From Asticcacaulis excentricus CB 48 (GTDB lineage: Bacteria > Pseudomonadota > Alphaproteobacteria > Caulobacterales > Caulobacteraceae): 64,000 nucleotides of DNA. The stretch spans positions 927,001-991,000 of the forward strand of contig NC_014816.1 of NCBI RefSeq assembly GCF_000175215.2, given 5' to 3'. Position numbers and translations under genes: made by a program. The notes beneath the pieces were generated by a model, which did not search any database, was not told where the DNA came from, and saw only the letters and a list, made by a program, of their open reading frames with translations. Of this stretch, positions 1-8,983 are shown one piece after another (the first letter of the stretch is position 1; every line of letters begins with the position of its first letter).

Positions 1-429
1 TTGCTCAACGACCATACGGATGGTCATATCGACAATCTGGCGCGTTTCGTGGCGCCGGGCGTGGTGGTTTGCCCCGTGGGCTATGGCGCCGATGACCCCA
101 ATGCCGACCTCTATAATGCGGTGGCGAAAACCCTCAGCCAGCAGACCGACGCGCGCGGCGTAAAGCTTCAGGTGGTGCGTATTCCCTCGCCGGGCCGCAC
201 GGTGGATGAAGACGGCGAAATCATCCCGGCCTCGCACATGAATTTCCTGATCGCCAATGATTGCGTCATCGTGCCGGTCTATAACGAAAGGCCGGGCGAA
301 ATGGCGGTTGAGGCGTTACAAACCTTATTTGCCGAACGTCAGGTGTTTGGCCTGCCGTCGAACGCCATCCTGACCGGAGGTGGCTCCTTCCATTGCATCA
401 GTCAGCAAGTACCCTATATCAAGGGCTGA
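1..429 (+). CDS. aguA: Agmatine deiminase, C-terminal part (gene cut by window edge)
   Basis: This is the last ~142 residues of agmatine deiminase, which converts agmatine to N-carbamoylputrescine and ammonia in the arginine decarboxylase route to putrescine. The 5' end lies outside the window, so the first codon here is internal. Visible hallmarks are the substrate-site segment DGHIDNLARF and the C-terminal GGGSFHCISQQ with the catalytic cysteine, both typical of the peptidyl-arginine-deiminase-like fold (PF04371). The stop is followed after 23 bases by aguB, which performs the next step, so the two form an operon. Identification is firm from motif and context. Confidence 0.93.
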   Translation: MLNDHTDGHIDNLARFVAPGVVVCPVGYGADDPNADLYNAVAKTLSQQTDARGVKLQVVRIPSPGRTVDEDGEIIPASHMNFLIANDCVIVPVYNERPGEMAVEALQTLFAERQVFGLPSNAILTGGGSFHCISQQVPYIKG

Positions 430-452
430 CTTCCGTATCCAAAGGTAATGAT

Positions 453-1337
453 ATGACCCGGACCGTTTCCGTAGCGGCGCTGCAAACAGCCTATGGCGCC
501 GATATGGCCGCGAACATCGCCAAAACCGAAGCGCTGGTTCGCGAGGCGGCGGCCAAAGGCGCGCAAATCATACTGCCGTCAGAGCTGTTTCAGGGTGAGT
601 ATTTCTGCGTTAGTCAGGAAGAACGCTGGTTTGCAACGGCCTTCGCGTGGCGCAGCCATCCGTGCGTCCTTGCCATGCAAAAGCTGGCGGCCGAGCTGAA
701 TGTCGTCATCCCCACCTCGATATACGAGAAAGAAGGTCCGCACTATTTCAACTCGATGGTGATGATCGACGCAGGCGGTGAACTCTTGGGCGTTTATCGC
801 AAGAGCCATATCCCTGACGGCCCCGGCTATCAGGAAAAATACTATTTCCGTCCGGGAGATACGGGCTTCAAGGTGTGGGATACCCAGTTCGCCCGCGTTG
901 GTGTCGGTATCTGCTGGGATCAGTGGTATCCTGAAGCGGCGCGCGCCATGGCGCTGCTGGGGGCGGAGATTTTGTTCTATCCGACCGCCATCGGTTCCGA
1001 ACCGCACGATGCCGAACTGGATACGGCGGCCCCATGGCAGCGCGTCATGCAAGGTCACGCCGTCGCCAATGTCATCCCGGTCGTCGCCTCCAACCGCATC
1101 GGCACCGAAAGCCTGATTTCGCCGCAAAACGGCTGCGGTCAGACCTTCTATGGTCACAGCTTCATCGCCAACCACCGTGGCGATAAGGTGGCGGAGTACG
1201 GCAAGGGTGAGGAGGGCGTTCTGGTGGCTGACTTTGACCTCGACTACTTGAATACGCACCGCGCCGCCTGGGGCTTCTTCCGCGACCGCCGTACGGATCT
1301 TTACGGCGCACTGGCCGGCCCGCGTCCGGCGCTTTAA
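453..1337 (+). CDS. aguB: N-carbamoylputrescine amidase
   Basis: A 294-residue nitrilase-superfamily amidase that hydrolyses N-carbamoylputrescine to putrescine, CO2 and ammonia in the cytoplasm. The Glu-Lys-Cys triad is visible: Glu in PSELFQGEYF, Lys in YRKSHIPDGPGYQEKYYF and Cys in GICWDQWYPEAAR. The ATG at 453 is chosen because AAAGG lies just upstream and the protein then starts in the usual family position (MTRTVSVAALQ). An in-frame ATG at 393 would overlap the end of aguA and add 20 unrelated residues. It is co-transcribed with aguA. The stop codon overlaps the end of a convergent small gene by four bases. Confidence 0.95.
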   Translation: MTRTVSVAALQTAYGADMAANIAKTEALVREAAAKGAQIILPSELFQGEYFCVSQEERWFATAFAWRSHPCVLAMQKLAAELNVVIPTSIYEKEGPHYFNSMVMIDAGGELLGVYRKSHIPDGPGYQEKYYFRPGDTGFKVWDTQFARVGVGICWDQWYPEAARAMALLGAEILFYPTAIGSEPHDAELDTAAPWQRVMQGHAVANVIPVVASNRIGTESLISPQNGCGQTFYGHSFIANHRGDKVAEYGKGEEGVLVADFDLDYLNTHRAAWGFFRDRRTDLYGALAGPRPAL

Positions 1338-1501
1338 CCGAACATACCGATCAGTAACTCGTAGGCATAGAGGCTGAACCCGGCCAGACCGACCACGGAG
1401 AGCACCAGTGCGCTCCATTCGGCAGCGTTGCGCGCCGTGCAGACGGGCTGACCCGGTGCGGTGCGGTCGCGGCTATACGGGGTATGAGAGGTATCGTCCA
1501 T
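1334..1501 (-). CDS. Small single-pass membrane protein, 55 aa, unknown function
   Basis: A 55-codon frame on the reverse strand with a good ribosome-binding site (AAAGGTG, seven bases before ATG). The N-terminal ~27 residues are polar (MDDTSHTPYSRDRTAPG). They are followed by a hydrophobic helix from about residue 30 to 52 (ALVLSVVGLAGFSLYAYELL) and a short end. The predicted form is therefore one membrane helix with a short cytoplasmic tail. It ends inside the aguB stop codon. I recognise no family. The RBS, membrane helix and tight packing argue for a real gene. Confidence 0.6.
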   Translation of the reverse strand: MDDTSHTPYSRDRTAPGQPVCTARNAAEWSALVLSVVGLAGFSLYAYELLIGMFG

Positions 1502-1646
1502 GACAATTCACCTTTTTGTCCGAGCTTGTGCGCTTCTGTATAAGGCCGAAACATGGGGGTGAACGGCCTTTGTAAGTGCGCAATAAGCCCTTACATTCCC
1601 CATCGCCTTGTGCCTATTCTACCCGGATAGCGTTAAGAGGCTGGAT

Positions 1647-2924
1647 ATGAAGATACGTAAGGCGGGCGTGGCGTGCGCGGTGATGATTCTGATGGCAGGA
1701 GCTGCGCAGGCAGCTACCGTGGCCGTGAAGGCCGACCGTCTAATTGAGGTCGAAACCGGGAGATTAATTGAGCAGCCGCTGGTAATTGTCACCGATGGCC
1801 GCATTACCGCTGTGGGCAGCGCCCTAACGATGAAGCCGCCAGCTGGGGCTGATTATATTGATCTGCCCGGCGTGACGTTGCTGCCCGGCCTGATTGATAT
1901 GCACGTCCATCTCGACAACAGCCCGGAATATGGCGGCTACAGTGGCCTGTCGCACACGGATCGCTTCTGGGCCTTTGTCGCGGCGGCCAATGCCGAAAAG
2001 ACGTTAAAGGCTGGGTTTACCACTGTGCGCAATGTCGGTGCCGGGGATTACAATGACATTGGCCTGCGCGAAGCGATTGATGAAGGCGTGCTGCCAGGGC
2101 CGCGCATCGTGGCGGCTGGCCTGAGCTTTGGCGCCACCGGCGGGCATTGCGATTCGACCTGGCTGCCGCCATCTTTTGACGCAAAGAATCCACTCAATGC
2201 CGACAGCCCGTGGGAAGCACGCAAATCGGTGCGCACTCTGAAAAAGTACGGAGCGGACGTGATCAAGATCTGCGCCACCTCCGGTGTTTTTTCTCGCGGA
2301 GCCAGTGTTGGTGCGCGTCAACTGACGCCCGAAGAAATGGCCGCGGTGGCTGACGAAGCGCACATGGCCGGCATGAAGGTGGCCGCCCACGCCCATGGTG
2401 CCGACGGTATCAAGGTGGCGCTGCGCGCAGGGGTCGACACCATCGAACACGCCAGTTTGGTGGATGACGAAGGGATAAGGCTTGCCAAGGAGACTGGGGC
2501 CTACTTCTCGATGGACATCTATAATACCGACTACACGCAGTCAGAAGGCCAGCGCAACGGCGTGGCCGAAGAGAGCCTGCGTAAGGATCGTGAAATCGCC
2601 GAGGTGCAACGTCAGAACTACGGAAAGGCGCTGAAGGCTGGGGTGAAAATGGTCTATGGCACCGACGCCGGCATCTATCCGCACGGCGACAATGCCCGGC
2701 AGTTCGCCGTGATGGTGCGCTATGGTGCGACACCGCTTCAGGCCATCCAGTCGGCGACGGTGATTGCAGCAGAGGCTTTGGGGCGGTCTGGGGATGTCGG
2801 CAGCCTCAAGCCCGGTCATTACGGCGACATGGTCGGGGTCGTCGGAAATCCACTAAAGGATGTAACCCTGCTGGAGCGGCCTGTCTTTGTAATGAAGAGT
2901 GGAGATGTGATCACGAAACCGTGA
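1647..2924 (+). CDS. Secreted metal-dependent amidohydrolase (imidazolonepropionase/prolidase-like)
   Basis: A 425-residue amidohydrolase-superfamily enzyme with an N-terminal signal peptide ending near GAAQAATVAV, so it acts in the periplasm or outside. Metal-binding motifs appear in order: IDMHVHLD, a probable carbamylated lysine in VIKICATSG, AAHAHG, IEHAS and the final aspartate in GTDAG. This arrangement is typical of the Xaa-Pro dipeptidase/aryldialkylphosphatase-like group, which cleaves prolyl peptides or cyclic amides. The natural substrate cannot be told. The ATG at 1647 follows AAGAGG and opens the signal peptide. An upstream in-frame ATG at 1608 would bury it. The gene appears to stand alone. 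Confidence 0.85.
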   Translation: MKIRKAGVACAVMILMAGAAQAATVAVKADRLIEVETGRLIEQPLVIVTDGRITAVGSALTMKPPAGADYIDLPGVTLLPGLIDMHVHLDNSPEYGGYSGLSHTDRFWAFVAAANAEKTLKAGFTTVRNVGAGDYNDIGLREAIDEGVLPGPRIVAAGLSFGATGGHCDSTWLPPSFDAKNPLNADSPWEARKSVRTLKKYGADVIKICATSGVFSRGASVGARQLTPEEMAAVADEAHMAGMKVAAHAHGADGIKVALRAGVDTIEHASLVDDEGIRLAKETGAYFSMDIYNTDYTQSEGQRNGVAEESLRKDREIAEVQRQNYGKALKAGVKMVYGTDAGIYPHGDNARQFAVMVRYGATPLQAIQSATVIAAEALGRSGDVGSLKPGHYGDMVGVVGNPLKDVTLLERPVFVMKSGDVITKP

Positions 2925-2999
2925 CAATGTTATAATTGTCGTATATATCTGAAATATTTAGATATTATTTATTGTAACATAAAATGGAACAACGTTACA

Positions 3000-3014
3000 T
3001 TAAATGAACGTTAA
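3000..3014 (+). promoter_or_regulatory. CtrA-type box upstream of the chemotaxis receptor
   Basis: TTAA, seven bases, TTAA (followed by G) matches the full CtrA recognition pattern of Caulobacterales. It lies 64 bases before the receptor ATG inside an unusually AT-rich 150-base gap. CtrA is known to control flagellar and chemotaxis genes. Use of this particular site is inferred. Confidence 0.55.
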
Positions 3015-3077
3015 GGCTGTTCCGACAAATCTCAACAGGGGCTTTCGTGGCCCTTGGTATAGGGTGGAAGTCTGACA

Positions 3078-5024
3078 ATGCAGCTACGTACAAAGTTTAT
3101 CGGCCTGGGAACGGCGTGTGCACTTCTGGTGTTTGGCATGGTAGCCGCTAACAGTGTCGCCTCTCACTACGCGCAGTCGCACGCGCATCAGTCGTCGCTT
3201 ATCAGTCAGATCACGCAGCGGCACATGGCCGCCGACATGATGCACGACGCCATGCGCGGCGACGTGCTTGAGGCCCTGCTGGCCCATCAGGTGGGTGATG
3301 CGGGCGCTGCCGAAGCTGTGGCCGGCAGCTTCAAGGAGCATGCCGACACATTTGAAACCAACCTCAAAGCTAATCAGGCCGAAGCCCTGCCCGACAATCT
3401 GAAAAAACGATTTGCCGAAACGCTCACGGCGCTTCAGGCCTACCGTGCTGCGGGTGACGCGGTGCTCACCGCCACGCCGGAAACCGAGCCTGCGCTGCGT
3501 GCCGACTTCGACGCCAAATTCAAGGCGATGGAAGACAGCAACGAGAGTTTATCCGGCGATCTCGAAGCTTGGATGAAGGGCGAGGTCGAGCGGGGCGCCA
3601 AGACCGATGCGCAGTTGAACATGCTGGTGCAGGTGTTATCGGCCTTCGCCATTCTGGGCGTGCTAGCCATGATTGGTCTGATGTGGCGCGACCTATTGAA
3701 GCCGCTTGGCACTTTGTCGCAGACGATTGGACGCATTGCCGAGGGCGACACGGATGTCGAGGTCGCCTTTATTAGTCGTAAGGATGAGATGGGCGTGCTG
3801 GCCCGCGCCACCCGGTCTCTGTGTGAAACGGCGCGCAAGGCGCTGATGGTGGACCGGATGGTTCAGGCCATGCCTACCCCGGTGATGGCGGTCGATGTGC
3901 ACAATGATCTGCGCATCACCTATATCAATGCCGCGACCGAAAAGCTGATGGATCAGATCAAGGGGCATTTCCCCAACTATCCTGGCACGCTGATGGGGCA
4001 GTCCATCGACATCTTCCACAAACACCCTGAGCATCAGCGTCGTCTGCTGTCAGACCCGAAAAATCTGCCGCATCGCGCGCGCATCCGTGTGGGCGACGAA
4101 AGCATCGATCTCCAGATTTCGGCGGTGCGCGATCACCGCGATCAATATGCCGGGGCCATGCTTGTATGGGATCTCGTCACCGATCAGGCGCAGCTAAGCC
4201 GCGATTTCGAAGTGCGGGTGCAGGACGTGGTGAACGGGCTGGCAGCGTCGGCAGCAGAGCTGTCCCAAGTGGCCGAAACCGTGACGGGAGACCTGCATAA
4301 TGGGGCCGGGTTGGCCGTATCGGCGGCCTCATCGGCGACCCAAACGACAGCCAGTGTACAGACCGTAGCCGCCGCGGCCGAAGAACTTGCGGCCTCGGTG
4401 CGCGAAATCTCAGATCAGGTACAGACAACCAACCGCCTTGTGGCCGACTCCTTCCATAAGGTGCAGGACGCCGATCTGGTGGCACAGAAACTGTCTTCGG
4501 CCTCGGATCGCGTCAGCGAAGTCACGACCGTCATCGCCAACATCTCCAGCCAGATCAATCTGCTGGCGCTCAACGCCACCATTGAATCGGCGCGCGCCGG
4601 TGAGGCGGGGCGCGGCTTTGCGGTGGTGGCGGGTGAAGTGAAAAACCTCGCCAATCAGACCAGTCGCTCCATCGGTGAGATCAACAGCGTCATCGACGAA
4701 ATGCGTCAGGCCTCACGCGAAATCGTGGGCGTACTTAGTGATATTCGCGGCGCGGTGGACGCCATTACGCAGGCGACCACCTCCGTGGCGGCCGCAGTCG
4801 AGGAACAGTCGGCCACCACCGAAGACATCGCGCGTAACATGGCCTTTGCCGCCGAAGGGACGCGTGTCATCAGCGAAAATCTCGATCAGGTGTCGGGGAT
4901 CACGACGCGAAGCGGCGAAGCCTCGGCACACCTCTTCGACTCGTCTCAGGTTCTGTCCGATCAGGCGGCGGCCCTTCGTGGCCGCGTGGCGGAGTTCCTC
5001 AGCCGCATCAATCGGGCATCGTAA
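3078..5024 (+). CDS. Methyl-accepting chemotaxis protein with HAMP and PAS-like domains
   Basis: A 648-residue transmembrane chemoreceptor. Order of parts: helix 1 (~8-27), a helical periplasmic sensor (~30-180), helix 2 (~182-203), HAMP (~204-257), a PAS-like region (~260-370) and the methyl-accepting signalling hairpin (~400-640). The hairpin tip contains the conserved INLLALNATIESARAGE stretch that contacts CheA and CheW. An extra PAS-like domain between HAMP and the signalling hairpin is less common than the plain layout and suggests a second, cytoplasmic input. No CheR-tethering pentapeptide is visible at the C terminus. The gene is single and follows a CtrA-type box, which suggests cell-cycle control. 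The ligand is unknown. Confidence 0.93.
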   Translation: MQLRTKFIGLGTACALLVFGMVAANSVASHYAQSHAHQSSLISQITQRHMAADMMHDAMRGDVLEALLAHQVGDAGAAEAVAGSFKEHADTFETNLKANQAEALPDNLKKRFAETLTALQAYRAAGDAVLTATPETEPALRADFDAKFKAMEDSNESLSGDLEAWMKGEVERGAKTDAQLNMLVQVLSAFAILGVLAMIGLMWRDLLKPLGTLSQTIGRIAEGDTDVEVAFISRKDEMGVLARATRSLCETARKALMVDRMVQAMPTPVMAVDVHNDLRITYINAATEKLMDQIKGHFPNYPGTLMGQSIDIFHKHPEHQRRLLSDPKNLPHRARIRVGDESIDLQISAVRDHRDQYAGAMLVWDLVTDQAQLSRDFEVRVQDVVNGLAASAAELSQVAETVTGDLHNGAGLAVSAASSATQTTASVQTVAAAAEELAASVREISDQVQTTNRLVADSFHKVQDADLVAQKLSSASDRVSEVTTVIANISSQINLLALNATIESARAGEAGRGFAVVAGEVKNLANQTSRSIGEINSVIDEMRQASREIVGVLSDIRGAVDAITQATTSVAAAVEEQSATTEDIARNMAFAAEGTRVISENLDQVSGITTRSGEASAHLFDSSQVLSDQAAALRGRVAEFLSRINRAS

Positions 5025-5068
5025 GGGCGTCATATACGGGGTGCAGGCGACGTGTCCCTTGTGACTTT

Positions 5069-5266
5069 TTACGCTTTTAGGTCACAGGCTCGCAGGCTCT
5101 GGCTACGCAGCAGGGCCTGCTTTTCGCGGACCGAGCCGTGGCGATAAGCGGCGGTCTGCTTGACAGCAGCGATGGCTTCGGCTCGGCATGCGGCCGGGGC
5201 GGCGGTCGCCGGAACCGTGGCGAACAGGGGCAGAGACAAGGCCATCAGGCACAGAAGCGGTTTCAT
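5069..5266 (-). CDS. Small secreted protein with two cysteines, 65 aa
   Basis: A 65-residue protein with a signal peptide (MKPLLCLMALSLPLFATVPATA) and a short mature part with cysteines in PAACRAEA and LRACDLKA that could form one disulfide. The start at 5266 is set by AAAGGTG seven bases upstream. The longer open frame upstream lacks such a signal and would hide the signal peptide. It is probably periplasmic. I recognise no family, and the neighbours (a chemoreceptor and a porin) give no clear lead. Confidence 0.55.
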   Translation of the reverse strand: MKPLLCLMALSLPLFATVPATAAPAACRAEAIAAVKQTAAYRHGSVREKQALLRSQSLRACDLKA

Positions 5267-5419
5267 ACTGGGACACCTTTCAACAGTGGGAAACCACAGA
5301 GCAATCGCGGGGCCGTTTCGGTCATATCCGGTTAACCCTGTCTGTAAACTATAACCCAACGGATTTGAAGTAACGTGGATATTGTCGGTTGATGTGCCCG
5401 ATGTGTTTAAGGTTTATCC

Positions 5420-6571
5420 ATGCGTCTGTCTGTTCTCGCTTGTGCCCTACTGTCTCTGGGTTGCGGCACGTCTCTGGCCGGTGTGGCTTCGGCGGGCGTC
5501 GAATACGATGCTGTCCTGACCGCTGACCTGTTGCGTAACCATTCCGGCGGGCTGCGCGAAGGTGACCGTGTCATCAGCAACCTCGACCTGTCGGCCGCCT
5601 GGCAAGGCGAAGGCGAGGCCTTTAAAAACTGGGACGGCTTCACCTATGTGCTGGCCGATGCCGGGGGCGGTTTTTCCGAGTTTTACTCTGGCGATGCGCA
5701 GGTCGTGTCCAATATCGATGCACCAAAGGGCGTGCGCCTGTTCGAGGCGTGGCTGCGCCGCACGAGTGACGATGAACGCTGGTCGGTGACCGGTGGCCTG
5801 ATCAACCTTAATGGTATTTTCGACGTACAGGAGGCGGGGGCGCTGTTCCTGAACGCTTCGCACGGCATTGGTCCAGAATATTCGCAGAGCGGCCCGTCTA
5901 TCTTTCCGTTTTCGACTCTGGGGCTGGTCGGTGAATGGCAAGCCAGCGAGACTTTACGCCTGCGTGCCGGGGTATTTGACGGTGTGACCGGTGACCCGGC
6001 GCATCAGCGCAGCTTTATCGGCGTCAAGCTGGGCGACGGCGACGGCGCGCATTGGGTGGCCGAAGCCCAGCAGGATTTTGTGCGCGGTTATGTCAAGCTG
6101 GGGGCGTGGACCTATACAGCGAAGGCTGAACACCTCGACGGCAAGGGCTTGTCCGATGGGAACAGCGGCTATTACGCGCAACTTCAATATGATTTGTACA
6201 AACCCGAAGCCGACAGCGACCGCGGCGTGTCGGGCTGGGTGCGGCTGGGCAAAGCCAATAAGGACCTTCAGGCCATTGAAACCTACGCGGGCGGCGGTCT
6301 GGTGTGGACCGGGCCGCTCACGGGACGTGAGTCGGACGCCATGGGTTTCGCCGTTGCTCACGCCGATTTCAGTCAGCCCTATGCCGAGGCCCTCGGTGTC
6401 AATCTGAAGCCCGAAACCATTTACGAGCTCAGCTACCGTTACGCCATCAAGGACGGTCTGAGCCTTCAGCCCGACGTGCAATACATCCGCCACCCGGCCG
6501 GTGATCCGCAAACGGACGATGCGCTGGTGCTGGGGCTGCGTCTGCGGGTGGGACTCGCTGCCTTTAAATAA
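5420..6571 (+). CDS. Carbohydrate-selective porin, OprB family
   Basis: A 383-residue outer-membrane beta-barrel with a signal peptide (cleavage near AGVASAGVEYDA). Repeated amphipathic strands run to the C-terminal barrel strand LVLGLRLRVGLAAFK. Segments such as INLNGIFDVQEAG, SHGIGPEYSQSGPSIFP and the late QPDVQYIRHPAGDP are characteristic of OprB porins (PF04966), which let sugars diffuse across the outer membrane. It is monocistronic and lies just upstream of the SRP RNA gene. The sugar specificity cannot be read from the sequence. Confidence 0.88.
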   Translation: MRLSVLACALLSLGCGTSLAGVASAGVEYDAVLTADLLRNHSGGLREGDRVISNLDLSAAWQGEGEAFKNWDGFTYVLADAGGGFSEFYSGDAQVVSNIDAPKGVRLFEAWLRRTSDDERWSVTGGLINLNGIFDVQEAGALFLNASHGIGPEYSQSGPSIFPFSTLGLVGEWQASETLRLRAGVFDGVTGDPAHQRSFIGVKLGDGDGAHWVAEAQQDFVRGYVKLGAWTYTAKAEHLDGKGLSDGNSGYYAQLQYDLYKPEADSDRGVSGWVRLGKANKDLQAIETYAGGGLVWTGPLTGRESDAMGFAVAHADFSQPYAEALGVNLKPETIYELSYRYAIKDGLSLQPDVQYIRHPAGDPQTDDALVLGLRLRVGLAAFK

Positions 6572-6575
6572 GCGC

Positions 6576-6604
6576 TTGCAATCGCAATACGGAATCCGCA
6601 TATA
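6576..6604 (+). promoter_or_regulatory. Probable sigma70 promoter of the SRP RNA gene
   Basis: TTGCAA (6576-6581) and CATATA (6599-6604) are separated by 17 bases and precede the start of the SRP RNA helix at about 6611 by the expected distance. Confidence 0.5.
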
Positions 6605-6608
6605 GCGG

Positions 6609-6702
6609 TCGAGATCGCGCGGGCGGAGGCCTCGCCAACCTGGTCAGGGCCGGAAGGCAGCAGCCACAACGAATTCACCTTCGGGTCGCGCGGTCTCACC
6701 TC
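6609..6702 (+). ncRNA. ffs: Signal recognition particle RNA (4.5S, small bacterial type)
   Basis: The diagnostic domain IV hairpin is present: GGTCAGGGCCGGAAGGCAGC includes the GGAA tetraloop and the asymmetric loop that binds Ffh. Flanking sequences pair (GAGATCGCGCG at 6611-6621 with CGCGCGGTCTC at 6687-6697, one G-U) to close a single ~90-nt hairpin. With Ffh this RNA targets nascent membrane proteins to SecYEG. It sits immediately upstream of dnaX, an arrangement often seen in alphaproteobacteria. The exact ends are estimated from the base pairing. Confidence 0.95.
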
Positions 6703-6801
6703 TTCTCAATATTTCAAGCCGTCCACAAAGCGCTGCGTGACTGCGCGTTACCCACGTGCTTTCCGACTCGCAAACCCAGCGTTTGGCGCTATAAGTCGGG
6801 T

Positions 6802-8613
6802 ATGTCCGACCATCCCGAATCTTCAGAGACCGGCGATCCCTTTGCCACCGAACGCGATGAGAACACCGAAGATATGTTCGGTGGTCCGTTGGTGCCTACG
6901 CCTGTGAAAAAGGACGCGGCTTATACGGTACTGGCGCGCAAATACCGCCCACGCACCTTTGAGGACCTGATCGGGCAAGAGGCGATGGTGCGCACCCTGT
7001 CCAACGCCTTCGCCACGGGGCGTATCGCCCATGCCTTCATGCTGACCGGCGTGCGAGGGGTGGGTAAGACAACGACGGCCCGCCTGCTGGCGCGCGCGCT
7101 CAATTACGAATCCGACACGATGAAGGGGCCCAGCGTCGATCTTTCGACCTTTGGCTACCACTGTCAGGCCATTATCGAAGGCCGGCATATTGACGTATTG
7201 GAGCTGGACGCTGCGTCGCGCACAGGTGTCGATTCGATGCGCGAACTGTTGGAAAGCGTGCGCTATGCGCCGGTCGAAGCGCGTTACAAGGTCTATGTGA
7301 TCGACGAAGTGCACATGCTTTCGACCGGGGCCTTTAATGCGCTTTTGAAGACGCTGGAAGAACCGCCGCCCCATGCCAAGTTCATCTTCGCCACCACCGA
7401 AATCCGTAAGGTGCCGGTGACCATTCTTTCGCGCTGTCAGCGCTTTGACCTGCGCCGTGTTGAGCCGGAAACCCTGACGCCGCATCTTGAAAAAATCTGC
7501 CGCCTTGAAGGGGCGCAGATCGAGCCGGACGCTTTGGCCCTGATCGCCCGCGCCGCCGAAGGCTCGGTGCGTGACTCCTTGTCGCTGCTCGATCAGGCGC
7601 TGGTGCAGGCCGAAGAAGGGCAGAGCGTGTCCGCCGAGGTCGTGCGCGACATGCTGGGGCTGGCTGACCGGTCGGCCACGCTCAGCCTGTTTGAAAATAT
7701 CATTTCCGGCCAGATGCCGGAGGCGCTGCTGGCCTTTCGCACCTTGTACGGCTTTGGGGCGGACCCGTCGCAGATAATGGGCGACCTACTCGAATACTGC
7801 CACGCGGCGTCTGTGGCCAAGGTGCTGGGGAGCGAGGCAACGCGCCTGCCCAAGGAACCGGCACAGCGGGTTGCGGCGCTGGGGGCACAATTATCAGCGG
7901 GCACCTTGTCGCGTCTGTGGACCCTGATGCTAAAGGCGTTTGAGGAAATCCGCCGCGCCCCCGATCCTGCGGCGGCGACCGAAATGGCGTTGGTACGCTT
8001 CTGCTATGCGTCGGACCTGCCGGGGCCGGAGACCTTGCTCAAGCGCCTGCAAAACGGCGAAAACCTGCTGGATGGTGGGCCATCTGGCGGAGGTATAGGC
8101 GGTGGTTCCGGCGGCGGCATCAGCGCGCAAGGCGCGGTTATGCGTCCGCAGGCCTACGCCAATGCTCAGCCCCAGATCCAGCTCAATACGTTTGACGACG
8201 TGCTGGCCTTGATCGCCGAAAAGCGCGATATCGGCCTGCGCGTCGATGTCGAGCGCTACGTCAAGCTGATCTCGTTCCGGCAAGGGGCTATCACGTTTGA
8301 ACCCGCCCCGCACACGCCAATTGATCTGGTGCGCAAGCTGTCGGCGCGGCTGAAGGAATGGACGGGGCAGCGCTGGCTCATCGCGACCGAAGGCGGAGGC
8401 GGAGCCGAAACCTATCGTGAGCGCGAAATCCGCGAAAAAGCGGAAGCCTTGCAAAGGCTGCGCAATGACCCATTTATTTCCGGTCTGATGACGGCGTTTC
8501 CTGGCGTGGAAATCCTCAGCTTCCGACCCAAGCCGAAGCCGGTGGCCGCCACCACGCCCGACATGCCGATGACCGAGAACCGCGACGAATTCAGCGAGAA
8601 GGACGACGACTGA
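6802..8613 (+). CDS. dnaX: DNA polymerase III subunit tau/gamma
   Basis: A 603-residue clamp-loader ATPase that loads the sliding clamp and, through its C-terminal part, links polymerase and helicase. It has an AAA+ core with Walker A GVRGVGKTTTAR (~residue 75-86), Walker B YVIDEVHML, sensor 1 IFATTEIRK and SRC arginine finger. A glycine-rich linker (~425-445) precedes the tau C-terminal region. The zinc-binding cysteine cluster seen in enterobacterial DnaX is absent; only one Cys remains (GYHCQAIIEG). This loss is known for alphaproteobacterial DnaX. I found no A-AAA-AAG slippery site for a gamma form. The stop overlaps the ybaB start by one base, so dnaX-ybaB-recR form an operon. Confidence 0.97.
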   Translation: MSDHPESSETGDPFATERDENTEDMFGGPLVPTPVKKDAAYTVLARKYRPRTFEDLIGQEAMVRTLSNAFATGRIAHAFMLTGVRGVGKTTTARLLARALNYESDTMKGPSVDLSTFGYHCQAIIEGRHIDVLELDAASRTGVDSMRELLESVRYAPVEARYKVYVIDEVHMLSTGAFNALLKTLEEPPPHAKFIFATTEIRKVPVTILSRCQRFDLRRVEPETLTPHLEKICRLEGAQIEPDALALIARAAEGSVRDSLSLLDQALVQAEEGQSVSAEVVRDMLGLADRSATLSLFENIISGQMPEALLAFRTLYGFGADPSQIMGDLLEYCHAASVAKVLGSEATRLPKEPAQRVAALGAQLSAGTLSRLWTLMLKAFEEIRRAPDPAAATEMALVRFCYASDLPGPETLLKRLQNGENLLDGGPSGGGIGGGSGGGISAQGAVMRPQAYANAQPQIQLNTFDDVLALIAEKRDIGLRVDVERYVKLISFRQGAITFEPAPHTPIDLVRKLSARLKEWTGQRWLIATEGGGGAETYREREIREKAEALQRLRNDPFISGLMTAFPGVEILSFRPKPKPVAATTPDMPMTENRDEFSEKDDD

Positions 8614-8930
8614 TGGACTTGAACGCCCTGATGAAGCAGGCCCAGGCCGTGCAGCAAAAGTTCACCGAAGCGCAGGAAAAGATGAATCAGGTGGTTGTCA
8701 CCGGTCAGGCCGGGGCCGGTCTGGTCTCCGTCGATCTGCGAGGGGTGGGCGTGCTGACGCGTCTCCACATCGACCCCAGCCTGATCAATCCGGACGAGGT
8801 TGAGGTACTGGCCGATCTGATCGTTGCCGCCCACGCCGATGCGCGCAAAAAGCTTGATGAAGAATCTGCGCGGCTGATGAAGGAAGCGGCGGGGCCATTC
8901 GGCAACATGCCGATGCCGAAGCTTTTCTAA
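8613..8930 (+). CDS. YbaB/EbfC nucleoid-associated DNA-binding protein
   Basis: A 105-residue YbaB/EbfC-family protein (PF02575), a small dimer that binds DNA like tweezers. The family layout is clear: an N-terminal helix (MDLNALMKQAQAVQQKF), a beta sheet containing VVTGQAGAGLVSVDLRG, and a C-terminal helix ending in GPFGNMPMPKLF. The conserved SLINPDEVEVLADLIVAA matches the family. Its start codon shares one base with the dnaX stop, and recR follows. The dnaX-ybaB-recR order is conserved across many bacteria. Confidence 0.95.
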   Translation: MDLNALMKQAQAVQQKFTEAQEKMNQVVVTGQAGAGLVSVDLRGVGVLTRLHIDPSLINPDEVEVLADLIVAAHADARKKLDEESARLMKEAAGPFGNMPMPKLF

Positions 8931-8983
8931 CAAACCACACTGAGGCTTTGGTATCAGTTCGCATTGTGAGGGGTAGGGTGTCT

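Noticed and set aside
6802..8613. Programmed frameshift in dnaX producing gamma
   Set aside because: No A-AAA-AAG slippery heptamer with a following stem was seen in frame.
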